A stretch of DNA of 64,000 nt, taken from positions 1 through 64,000 of the IMG/VR virus record IMGVR_UViG_3300025276_000029; one strand, 5' to 3'. The position numbers were made by a program, and so were the translations under genes. Position 1 is the stretch's first letter; the number at the start of each line of letters is the position of its first letter. Below, piece by piece: positions 21,668-28,660 of the stretch. The notes below the pieces were generated by a model. It had not been told where the DNA came from. It searched no databases and saw only the letters and a program-made list of their open reading frames with translations. Source of the stretch: a virus.

Positions 21668-23392
21668 TTATTTACTTATTTCAATTGCATCAGGCCCTTG
21701 GTCACAATACGGGAACTCAGAACACTTTTCTTTTACTTTAACTTCTTTACCTCCAGCTATTGTAGGTTTTTTCCATGTTGGACCTGTACCTTTTGGTGTG
21801 TCACCAGTCATGTCTGGATTAGAAAAACCTGGTGTATCATATTGCCCAGAATTTTGAATCCCTTCTTCATTAATTTCGATAGCTTCACCTGATTTTTCTT
21901 TTTCTATCTTTTCGTACATTCTTTTTATATAAGACAATATGTTATAAACACCCTTAACGTGTTCTTTGTATTGGTTATATACTTCAGGCTCATGTGCGTT
22001 ATCAGCGTATTTAATTAGATTCTCAATCATCTTTGGAAACTTGCGTTTAAGTGATGGTAAAGTTTTATTAATTACATTATCTTCTGTATCGTCATGATTA
22101 ACTACAGAGGCTGCTAATTCATTTAGCTCAGTTTCATTTTTTAATATTTCATCTGGGGCTACTGAATCCATGTTTATAATTTCTAATGCACCGACAACCG
22201 CCTTTCGTAATGGATTATCTACCTTTATTTCGACATCGTCACTGATTAATGAAGTCACAACATTTGACCCTTCCCGATGTATAGGTTCAAGTAAAGGGGC
22301 AACAACAGGACCTGAACTACCACCAGTACTAGCGGAGCCAGCTACAGTTGCTTCATCAACATCTTGTTCATTTTTAAACATACCTGGGTCACTGGTTGCT
22401 AAGTTAGCCATACCATTTTTAAATTCATCCCTAGCTTTAAGGTATACTGGGTTTATTATGTCTACATCTAAAAATCTATTTTCAGGTGTTAATTTAAATA
22501 TTGGCTCTTCATTAAATTTCTTTTTAAATACATCTACGTACCCAAACACCCACTTATTATCTACTCTTAAGTATTCATGTTCACTCCCTGTAATGTCATC
22601 ATGACTCATGATTATTCTAGTTGCGTCCATTCTCCCAATACCAGGGAATTTAACTTTTTTAACGCTTGTTGGTTCGTCTAGTGATGTCTCTTTTAGTTGA
22701 GATATTGGTGCGTATCTAAGTATATCAAGCCCTACGATACCCTCTGGAGTTTCTACTTCTTCTTCTCTAAGTGCTTCTTGCCCTAGTGTTTTGTAAAATC
22801 TCCAAGCTTCTTTATATTTACCTTTTTCGTAATATAATCTAATTGTATTATTTGTTACTTTATTGATATCAACATTTTTATCAAAAATAGTTTTGAACGT
22901 ATCTTCTATGGTTTCATGACTATTTGATAGGTCAGCGTCAAGAGCCTCCTCCATGGTATTCATAGCATTGTATTCGTTACCACCTTCATACATTTCGTGA
23001 AGACCCATAGATATTATTTCTTTTACTATGTTTTTATCACCTTTAAATTTTTCTTTAACTAGTCTTCCGTTGTTGATTAAACCAGAAACTTCCATTATTT
23101 TATGTAGTTTTTCATATACAAGTTCAGAACCTTCATTCATACCATATAATTCATTAATGAATTTTTCATATAGTTCTTCTAGTTTTATCTTTGTATTTTT
23201 AAATTCATTTCTAGAGTTACCCTTAAATGCGGTGTTAAATGAGTGGTCTACTGCTGATGGTCCTGCCCCTTCTACAAGTCTTTCTGACTCTATAATTCTG
23301 TTATACTGTTCTTTAGTTACCTTAAGAACTTTGGTTTTACCGAGCTCTTGTAACATGTTAGCCTGTTGCTCACTTATCCTTATCTTTTTCAT
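21668..23392 (-). CDS. Large acidic hypothetical protein, probable virion/core component
   Basis: 574 residues. It starts MKKIRISEQQANMLQELGKT with KEQYNRIIESERLVEGAGPS after it; LVEG would fit the processing-site pattern. The middle is helical, rich in Glu and Met (MGLHEMYEGGNEYNAMNTME). A beta-rich domain around 235-330 has SLDEPTSVKKVKFPGIGRMD. Low-complexity Gly/Ser linkers follow, and the C-terminus is Pro/Gly-rich (NPDMTGDTPKGTGPTW) with two Cys. It is co-transcribed with 23394 upstream (1-nt gap). No family is recognised. Position and composition suggest an internal head protein. Confidence 0.6.
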   Translation of the reverse strand: MKKIRISEQQANMLQELGKTKVLKVTKEQYNRIIESERLVEGAGPSAVDHSFNTAFKGNSRNEFKNTKIKLEELYEKFINELYGMNEGSELVYEKLHKIMEVSGLINNGRLVKEKFKGDKNIVKEIISMGLHEMYEGGNEYNAMNTMEEALDADLSNSHETIEDTFKTIFDKNVDINKVTNNTIRLYYEKGKYKEAWRFYKTLGQEALREEEVETPEGIVGLDILRYAPISQLKETSLDEPTSVKKVKFPGIGRMDATRIIMSHDDITGSEHEYLRVDNKWVFGYVDVFKKKFNEEPIFKLTPENRFLDVDIINPVYLKARDEFKNGMANLATSDPGMFKNEQDVDEATVAGSASTGGSSGPVVAPLLEPIHREGSNVVTSLISDDVEIKVDNPLRKAVVGALEIINMDSVAPDEILKNETELNELAASVVNHDDTEDNVINKTLPSLKRKFPKMIENLIKYADNAHEPEVYNQYKEHVKGVYNILSYIKRMYEKIEKEKSGEAIEINEEGIQNSGQYDTPGFSNPDMTGDTPKGTGPTWKKPTIAGGKEVKVKEKCSEFPYCDQGPDAIEISK

Positions 23393-23393
23393 A

Positions 23394-23648
23394 TTAGTTA
23401 CCCTTATTTGATAGCATGGTTTTCCATACTGACCTCTTTACCCAAAGAGCCTTATATAATTGTGTTAGAACATTTTTGGTAATATCTACAACCTTATCTT
23501 CTAACGCTTTTTCATTCTTTATTCTATCTTTAACTATTTTTTCAACCTTAGACTTGAATTCGCTGGAATTCATGTATTTACTGATTTCACTTTTAGCGTC
23601 GCTCTTAGTGAATTCTTCATTAAGTCTTTTTTTGATTATGTCTTTCAT
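23394..23648 (-). CDS. Small protein with targeting-like N-terminus
   Basis: 84 residues from ATG 23648: MKDIIKKRLNEEFTKSDAKS, a variant of the recurring helix with L-x-E. The remainder is a basic helical body (SEFKSKVEKIVKDRIKNEKA) ending WVKRSVWKTMLSNKGN. A TATTTATA box lies 15 nt before the start. It is probably an internal head protein or peptide precursor. It has no enzymatic motif. Confidence 0.6.
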   Translation of the reverse strand: MKDIIKKRLNEEFTKSDAKSEISKYMNSSEFKSKVEKIVKDRIKNEKALEDKVVDITKNVLTQLYKALWVKRSVWKTMLSNKGN

Positions 23649-23663
23649 AAAAATAGTGTTTAT

Positions 23664-23671
23664 TATAAATA
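23664..23671 (-). promoter_or_regulatory. Late-type promoter box TATTTATA
   Basis: Exact box, 15 nt before the ATG at 23648. Confidence 0.5.
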
Positions 23672-23687
23672 TCGAAAAATAATAAAA

Positions 23688-23707
23688 AAACCCCATTGCT
23701 GAGGTTT
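23688..23707 (-). terminator. Rho-independent terminator
   Basis: AAACCTCAGCAATGGGGTTT with a following U-run. It overlaps the stop codon of the 23706-23987 gene. Confidence 0.7.
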
Positions 23708-23987
23708 ATTTATTTTCTTTGTAGAATGTTATAAGTTTCTTGATTATATAGACATCATTAGTGGAGTTAAATATGTCCTTATCTTCTATAGACTTGACTA
23801 AATCATCCATAGTGGTTGTGTTGTAGTCAATCGGTTTATGTTTAGAACGTTTGGTGTTAATTGGGTTTTTCTTGCCTGTCAACTCCTCGTATAGTGGGTT
23901 TAATTCCCCAGTGTAAGGGTCATGTGTTGGTATAGACTTACTTTCTTTTGATTTTTTAAGGAAATTATGCATATGATTACTACCCAT
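23706..23987 (-). CDS. Hypothetical protein, 93 residues
   Basis: MGSNHMHNFLKKSKESKSIP and then THDPYTGELNPLYEELTGKK. The first half is basic and Pro/Asn-rich, probably extended; the second half is helical (MDDLVKSIEDKDIF, VYIIKKLITFYKENK). It is the last gene of the operon that begins at about 27101, one base after the 23989 stop. The function is unknown. It could be a small packaging or head-completion factor, but nothing shows it. Confidence 0.55.
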   Translation of the reverse strand: MGSNHMHNFLKKSKESKSIPTHDPYTGELNPLYEELTGKKNPINTKRSKHKPIDYNTTTMDDLVKSIEDKDIFNSTNDVYIIKKLITFYKENK

Positions 23988-23988
23988 T

Positions 23989-24462
23989 TTAATTAGCTAA
24001 AAATAATAGTAGTATTGGTAATACAATTGCACCTACAACAGCAACCGACTTGTAAAATTTTTGTTTTTTAATCTCTTTCTTTTGGATTAATATAATTTCA
24101 TCCTTTAATATAATTTCATCATCTTTATTAGTGACGATTTTATTTAAATTTTTAATAATGATATCAAAATTATCATTACTAAGTGAAAGTTTTAGAATTG
24201 TTTCTTTCTGTATTACGATTGAATTCGTATTTAGACTATCACGACCTTTGTATACTACTAGTAAGCTATCTGAATATTCGTAATGTAATATATCTTCTAG
24301 AAGTACCCTGGCATCGTGATGACTCATTATAACTAACGTATCACCTTTTTGTGTAACAAATGTTTTAACTCTTTTATCTCCTATTGAGATAGTCTGCGAG
24401 CTCACTGGCAACACCATCAGCATTAAGAGTGTTAACGTAACCAGAAACTTTACCTTTATCAT
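23989..24462 (-). CDS. Envelope protein with signal peptide, coiled coil and C-terminal anchor (candidate spanin partner)
   Basis: 157 residues. A cleavable signal peptide (MIKVKFLVTLTLLMLMVLPVSSQ) comes first. A periplasmic part has HHDARVLLEDILHYEYSDS and a long heptad-like helix (IIIKNLNKIVTNKDDEIILK). The last 20 residues, SVAVVGAIVLPILLLFLAN, form a C-terminal membrane anchor. Its start lies inside the 3' end of the 24374-24724 gene in another frame, an 89-nt overlap reminiscent of Rz/Rz1 pairs. Together they could form a phage spanin complex that fuses inner and outer membranes. The anchor arrangement is unusual for a spanin, so the call is tentative. Confidence 0.6.
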   Translation of the reverse strand: MIKVKFLVTLTLLMLMVLPVSSQTISIGDKRVKTFVTQKGDTLVIMSHHDARVLLEDILHYEYSDSLLVVYKGRDSLNTNSIVIQKETILKLSLSNDNFDIIIKNLNKIVTNKDDEIILKDEIILIQKKEIKKQKFYKSVAVVGAIVLPILLLFLAN

Positions 24463-24724
24463 TTTCTAAATCTTTTAGTTTTTCCTCAGTGTTAGCTAAT
24501 GCTACTTGAGTACTGTCAAAATTACTTATTAGTCTATTTATTTCAATATTAAGTAATTCGTTATTATTTAATATACTATCATTATTTAATATCAACCCCT
24601 TATTAACACCCTTAAGATTATTTATCTCATTTTCATATGTACTAATATCTTTTGATGGTCTAAAAATAAAACTTAATACTAAGGCTGTACCTAATACTAA
24701 TATAAAAATACTCTTATTATCCAT
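24374..24724 (-). CDS. Type II membrane protein with periplasmic coiled coil (candidate i-spanin)
   Basis: 116 residues from ATG 24724: MDNKSIFILVLGTALVLSFI is an N-terminal signal-anchor. It is followed by a long coiled coil (TYENEINNLKGVNKGLILNN, RLISNFDSTQVALANTEEKL) and a short tail ending ELADYLNRR. This is the architecture of Rz-type inner-membrane spanins. The 3' end overlaps the next gene in a different frame. The longer upstream frame is not needed, since the preceding gene stops at 24726. A spanin function is inferred from architecture and overlap, not from sequence identity. Confidence 0.6.
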   Translation of the reverse strand: MDNKSIFILVLGTALVLSFIFRPSKDISTYENEINNLKGVNKGLILNNDSILNNNELLNIEINRLISNFDSTQVALANTEEKLKDLENDKGKVSGYVNTLNADGVASELADYLNRR

Positions 24725-24725
24725 A

Positions 24726-25271
24726 TTAATCTTTTTTTGTATATTCACCAATTTTACCACCCCAGTCATCTCTCCAGTTAATATAGTAAGCACTTAACTT
24801 ATCTAAGATGGTTTTGAGTTCTTCCGTTAAGTTAACGTTTGACGCATTAATAAATAATCCGTCATTCTTTGAGAATTGCCACTCTAGGTCTGTATTTTGA
24901 AGTTCACCGCTCATGGTGACATTACCATTATCTTCTTGAATCTCAAATGTTTTTACACTTACCATTTGACTAACCTGACTAGTTATGTTGGATATTTCTT
25001 CTTTAGCTTCTGGTGTATCTAAGCCATTGTCTTGGATTTCTTCTTCTTCAGCTTCAGCACTATTATCAACCTCTACTTCTTCGACGTCAATATTTGATTT
25101 AGCTTGGTCACCACTTATAGGTGCTTGTGATGTAGCGCTTTCAAACCCAGAATTCATATCGCCACCTTCGTTTTCGTTAAGTCTTTTCATATGGTTAGAT
25201 GACTTAGCTCTAATCGCTTCTAACATTAATTTTGTAAAGTCGTGTTCGTTTTCGTTATCCATGTTGTTCAT
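24726..25271 (-). CDS. Acidic hypothetical protein with RLNENEGG segment
   Basis: 181 residues. Helix HDFTKLMLEAIRAKSSNHMK, then RLNENEGGDMNSG and a very acidic linker (VEEVEVDNSAEAEEEEIQD). The C-terminal 90 residues are a folded beta/alpha domain (FEIQEDNGNVTMSGELQNTD, ending YINWRDDWGGKIGEY). The N-terminal helix and acidic linker resemble the other core-like proteins at 18-23 kb. The start overlaps the end of the amidase-like gene by 17 nt. The function is unknown. Confidence 0.6.
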   Translation of the reverse strand: MNNMDNENEHDFTKLMLEAIRAKSSNHMKRLNENEGGDMNSGFESATSQAPISGDQAKSNIDVEEVEVDNSAEAEEEEIQDNGLDTPEAKEEISNITSQVSQMVSVKTFEIQEDNGNVTMSGELQNTDLEWQFSKNDGLFINASNVNLTEELKTILDKLSAYYINWRDDWGGKIGEYTKKD

Positions 25272-25881
25272 TTTTTTCTAGTTTATTTTTAAAATACTTA
25301 CAGTCCCACGCTGGGGTAATATCAGTATAGTATTTTTCAAAGTTACTTCTGTATAATACTCCGTTAAAGTTTTGAGCATCATCTAAGTTGGTATTGTGTG
25401 AAACTACATCCGTAGGGATGTTAAAGTTTTTACATAATTCAGCAACTAATTTAATTGTTGAATCTACCTGCTTGTCTGTAAATGGTGCCCAATACATTTG
25501 ACTTCTCCATCTCTTCTCAATAACAGAATCCTTTCTATTATAAATATGTCCAACATAGTTAATGTACTTCTTTTCGTTACTTAAATCTTTAATAAGCCAA
25601 CCTTCGTTTTCTAATAAGATAGTTATAGCACTTTCGTTCAAGTCTGGTTTTAGCATAAAGTCAGAAAAATAGTTAGGAGAGAAGTGTTGGTATACACTAC
25701 CGTTAATCGCTACAGTAAACATAGCTGTCCTGGTGTATTTGCCATTATTTCTCTTTGACCACCCAGTATAATGACTCATGTTCGACGAATATGTGACACC
25801 TATAACTATCTTATCTTTTTTAGTGCCTTGAGATATGTAGTTGTCTTCAGTCAATTTATAACTCTTAGTATTTATATTCAT
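25255..25881 (-). CDS. Amidase_2 / PGRP-fold protein, possibly lacking the first zinc ligand
   Basis: 208 residues. The fold markers of N-acetylmuramoyl-L-alanine amidases are present: KIVIGVTYSSNMSHYTGW, TAMFTVAINGSVYQHFSP, then YWAPFTDKQVDSTIKLVAEL, VVSHNTNLDD and a terminal DITPAWDCKYF that aligns with the Cys ligand of T7-type enzymes. The usual 'IVIHHT' start reads IVIGVT here, so the first zinc His seems replaced. The activity is therefore uncertain: it could be a peptidoglycan-binding virion protein or use a nearby His instead. It lies in a late operon between a big membrane protein and core-like proteins. Confidence 0.7.
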   Translation of the reverse strand: MNINTKSYKLTEDNYISQGTKKDKIVIGVTYSSNMSHYTGWSKRNNGKYTRTAMFTVAINGSVYQHFSPNYFSDFMLKPDLNESAITILLENEGWLIKDLSNEKKYINYVGHIYNRKDSVIEKRWRSQMYWAPFTDKQVDSTIKLVAELCKNFNIPTDVVSHNTNLDDAQNFNGVLYRSNFEKYYTDITPAWDCKYFKNKLEKNEQHG

Positions 25882-27101
25882 TAACCCCTTTTTTTAAAGT
25901 AAATAGTTTCGTTATTGCCGTCCCTAACCTCTTTATTAGTACCTATCCTATTTACAGTGTTAGTTCTTTTTCTTTCTGGAACTGGAACCGAAAATCCCCT
26001 ATCACCTTTATTTTTTATTATATTTTTTTGGGGTTCTTGTTTGGGTTCTTCTTTGAGCTCTTCAATTATATCAATATAATTTGTAAAAACTTTACCAGTT
26101 GTAGTGGCAGAAGCTTCGTCTGGTATAACTTCATCAATAACTTGAGGTTTAACTTGATTATGTACTTTTGGGGTTGTTTTATTTGATTTTTTAATTAATT
26201 TAGGCATTTTAAACCTTTTAAATAAAGAACCTATTGTTTTTATTTTATTTTTTAACTTATTTTTTATTTCAAACTTTCCACCTATATACTTTTTTTTTAC
26301 AACCTTGTTTTCGTCAGTGTTGACAATTTTATTAAATACAATAATCATAAGAACAGCCATAGGGTCGCCGATAATTATCAAAAGGAATATAAAATACTTC
26401 ATAACCTCATCCATACTTTTACCAGTAACTTCTGATAAATACTTAAGTGGACCTAGTTCTGCTGCACTATCATTACCTAACTTTACTTCAACAATCTGGT
26501 TGTCTAAATCGAATACCTTAGTGTTTAATTCATCGTACTTAACATTTATAACGTCTAGTCTTTCTTGTCCTGAATCTATTTGTTTAACCAGTTCCCTTCT
26601 TGTTGAAGATGAGGTTGTTGTTATTATCTTGCCTGTTTCTTTGTCTTTGTATTGTATAACGTTGTTAGATAAACCAGCGCTAAGTTCTGATATCCTAATA
26701 TTAATCGATTCTTTTTCTTTATTAACATTGTTTAATTGCCCTTGGAATCCATCTCTTTTCTTTTCTAGTAAAGTTACTTGAGCTTCTACGTTCTCAAGCT
26801 TCATAAACGTTTCCTTGTATGTAGACGATAAGAATCCGTAGATACCTACAGACGTTATTACCATGGCGATACCAATACCTAATGATAAAAGCCCTTTATA
26901 AATCCATGATATCTTCTTTCCGTATGTGTGTATCGCTGAAGTAGCGACAATCTTAGCAATCTCAATTGCTGAAAAGAATAATAACCCAAGTGTACCAGCT
27001 CCGCTGAATACCTTTAATAACCCTCCTACCGATACGTAAGCTACGATACCTGCCATTCCTACTGCCATGACTAATATCAAATATAATAATATTTTTTTCA
27101 T
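25881..27101 (-). CDS. Large membrane protein with coiled-coil loop
   Basis: 406 residues. Three N-terminal membrane segments (about 3-25, 36-58 and 69-92) are followed by a coiled coil of about 110 residues (FMKLENVEAQVTLLEKKRDG to LDNQIVEVKLGND). A fourth segment, YFIFLLIIIGDPMAVLMIIV, lies near 238-257, and a long basic cytoplasmic tail (KNKLKNKIKTIGSLFKRFKM) is Pro/Lys-rich. The tail ends in Arg/Lys/Gly. This plan (TM helices, coiled coil, TM helix) is found in DUF4407-like phage proteins. A TATTTATA box lies 8 nt before the start. A membrane remodelling or lysis-timing role is possible. Confidence 0.65.
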   Translation of the reverse strand: MKKILLYLILVMAVGMAGIVAYVSVGGLLKVFSGAGTLGLLFFSAIEIAKIVATSAIHTYGKKISWIYKGLLSLGIGIAMVITSVGIYGFLSSTYKETFMKLENVEAQVTLLEKKRDGFQGQLNNVNKEKESINIRISELSAGLSNNVIQYKDKETGKIITTTSSSTRRELVKQIDSGQERLDVINVKYDELNTKVFDLDNQIVEVKLGNDSAAELGPLKYLSEVTGKSMDEVMKYFIFLLIIIGDPMAVLMIIVFNKIVNTDENKVVKKKYIGGKFEIKNKLKNKIKTIGSLFKRFKMPKLIKKSNKTTPKVHNQVKPQVIDEVIPDEASATTTGKVFTNYIDIIEELKEEPKQEPQKNIIKNKGDRGFSVPVPERKRTNTVNRIGTNKEVRDGNNETIYFKKRG

Positions 27102-27109
27102 ATGTACTA

Positions 27110-27117
27110 TATAAATA
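27110..27117 (-). promoter_or_regulatory. Late-type promoter box TATTTATA
   Basis: Exact box, 8 nt before the ATG at 27101, in the 21-nt gap after the sigma-factor gene. Confidence 0.5.
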
Positions 27118-27122
27118 TATAA

Positions 27123-27968
27123 CTATTCATTAATTATATCAAATAAATCACTAGCGTTAAATCTAACCCTTCTGATAGCTTTTTCTTTTATTTGTCTAAT
27201 TCTTTCCTTAGTTAGGTTATACTTGTCACCAATAGCTTCAAGCGTCATTCCATTATACTCCTTATTAATACCAAAATAGCATTCAAGAATTTCTTTTTCC
27301 CTGCTGTCTAGTTTTGAAAGTATGTTGTTAATTTCTATTTTGATTCTTTCGTCAGTTGAAAATATCTCTTCTTCTATGTTAGAATTAGCATCTGCTATAA
27401 GACAATATAGTTCGTCACCGTCTTCATTTATAACGTCATTTAATGATGTGCACTGAGGTGTTATTAAGTGTTCTATCGCATCACCGTTAGTATCTAATAA
27501 ATCACCATACACTGGAAGTCTTTCGTTGTCTAATTCAAATCTTTCAATTTCTTTCCTTAGGTCTGAAACTTTTTTAATGACATTGGTAGGTAGTCTAATC
27601 ATTCTAGCATTGTCATTAAGACTCTTAATTATTGACTCTTTAATCCACCAAACCGCATAGGATATAAACTTAAAGCCTCTAGTGTGGTCAAAACGAGTTG
27701 CTGCCTTAACCAGACCTAAATTTCCTTCACTTATAAGGTCACTTAATGAAAGACCTTGGCCTTGATAGTCTTTTGCTATTGATATTACAAATTTTAAATT
27801 TGCACCAACTAGTTTATTTACTGCTGAATCATCACCGTTTTTAATCTTTATCGCCAAATCTACCTCGTCTTCAGGTGTTATTAATTCACTTTTTCTTACA
27901 TCTTTAAAATAATTAGATATTGTTGCGTCGTCTGAGGTGTTTGCAAATTTTTTCTTGTTCATATTCAT
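27123..27968 (-). CDS. RpoD-like sigma factor of Bacteroidetes type
   Basis: 281 residues. Region 1.2/2 begins near ITPEDEVDLAIKIKNGDDSA and continues through NLKFVISIAKDYQGQGLSLS, DLISEGNLGLVKAATRFDHT and RGFKFISYAVWWIKESI. Region 3 is shorter and diverged. Region 4 has the helix-turn-helix MTLEAIGDKYNLTKERIRQI with KEKAIRRVR. It has the size and order of the short Bacteroidetes housekeeping sigma, but the -10-reading and -35-reading parts differ enough to change specificity. T4-like phages normally use the small gp55 as late sigma; here a full host-type factor probably does this. The likely target is the TATTTATA box class, one copy of which precedes this gene. Confidence 0.93.
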   Translation of the reverse strand: MNMNKKKFANTSDDATISNYFKDVRKSELITPEDEVDLAIKIKNGDDSAVNKLVGANLKFVISIAKDYQGQGLSLSDLISEGNLGLVKAATRFDHTRGFKFISYAVWWIKESIIKSLNDNARMIRLPTNVIKKVSDLRKEIERFELDNERLPVYGDLLDTNGDAIEHLITPQCTSLNDVINEDGDELYCLIADANSNIEEEIFSTDERIKIEINNILSKLDSREKEILECYFGINKEYNGMTLEAIGDKYNLTKERIRQIKEKAIRRVRFNASDLFDIINE

Positions 27969-28007
27969 TTTTCATACTATAACTTCTTATTATGTTTCGT
28001 TAGGATA

Positions 28008-28015
28008 TATAAATA
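28008..28015 (-). promoter_or_regulatory. Late-type promoter box TATTTATA before the sigma gene
   Basis: Exact box, 39 nt before the ATG at 27968. It would allow autoregulation if the sigma factor reads this class. Confidence 0.45.
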
Positions 28016-28046
28016 TCTATAATAAATAAAAAAAGTATCTTTTACT

Positions 28047-28589
28047 TTATTTACTTATCATTTCTAACACTTTTTTGTCGAATTCACTTAGGTTGTCAAC
28101 CCCCTTGTCTAATATTTCGTCAATTATAACCGCTTTCTCGCTAACACTTAAATTGTCGTAATAACTTTTGTTCGGTCTTGTATCACTTTTAACAGTTTTA
28201 GTTTCCATTTTAAGATTTATAAATGGTATATCTTCTTCAGTACTACCACTATTAGTGAATGATTCACTAATTTCATCCATTATCTTGTCAGATTTATCTT
28301 TTAGGTTACTATAGTTTTTTTCCATTTCTCGGAATAACCCGTTGTGCACTTTTTTATTATTAATATTATAACCCGTATTACCAGCACCAACTTCAAGTAA
28401 GAAAAAGTTTCTTTCTAAGGATTTAAAGTAATCTTCCAATTCCTTAGCATTAGCAACACTAATAAATGTAGATATAACTACACCGACAGAGTTTAAAACT
28501 TTTGGCTTACTGTCGGAAACTTTTGCTATTTCTGGTAAGACGCCTTCTGTCTTACCCATTACCACTATACAATAATTTGTAAAAATCAT
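28047..28589 (-). CDS. Hypothetical protein, about 170-180 residues
   Basis: The start is at 28589 or 28559 (MGKTEGVLPEIAKVSDSKPK). Strand-helix elements VLNSVGVVISTFISVANAKE and LEDYFKSLERNFFLLEVGAG are followed by NTGYNINNKKVHNGLFREME and a helical C-terminus. No nuclease, kinase or membrane motif is seen. It is first downstream of a -7 box and precedes the gp46/47 block in space but not in transcription. Its role is unknown; replication-associated regulation is possible from context. Confidence 0.55.
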   Translation of the reverse strand: MIFTNYCIVVMGKTEGVLPEIAKVSDSKPKVLNSVGVVISTFISVANAKELEDYFKSLERNFFLLEVGAGNTGYNINNKKVHNGLFREMEKNYSNLKDKSDKIMDEISESFTNSGSTEEDIPFINLKMETKTVKSDTRPNKSYYDNLSVSEKAVIIDEILDKGVDNLSEFDKKVLEMISK

Positions 28590-28620
28590 AATTTATTATT
28601 TTTTTTTTAATATTATAACG

Positions 28621-28628
28621 CAAATATA
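28621..28628 (-). promoter_or_regulatory. -7 box TATATTTG for the 28047-28589 gene
   Basis: Exact -7 element with a poor -33 region, 31 nt before the ATG at 28589. Confidence 0.45.
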
Positions 28629-28660
28629 CTATTTTTTTGTTAATAAAGCTACCGTACTTG

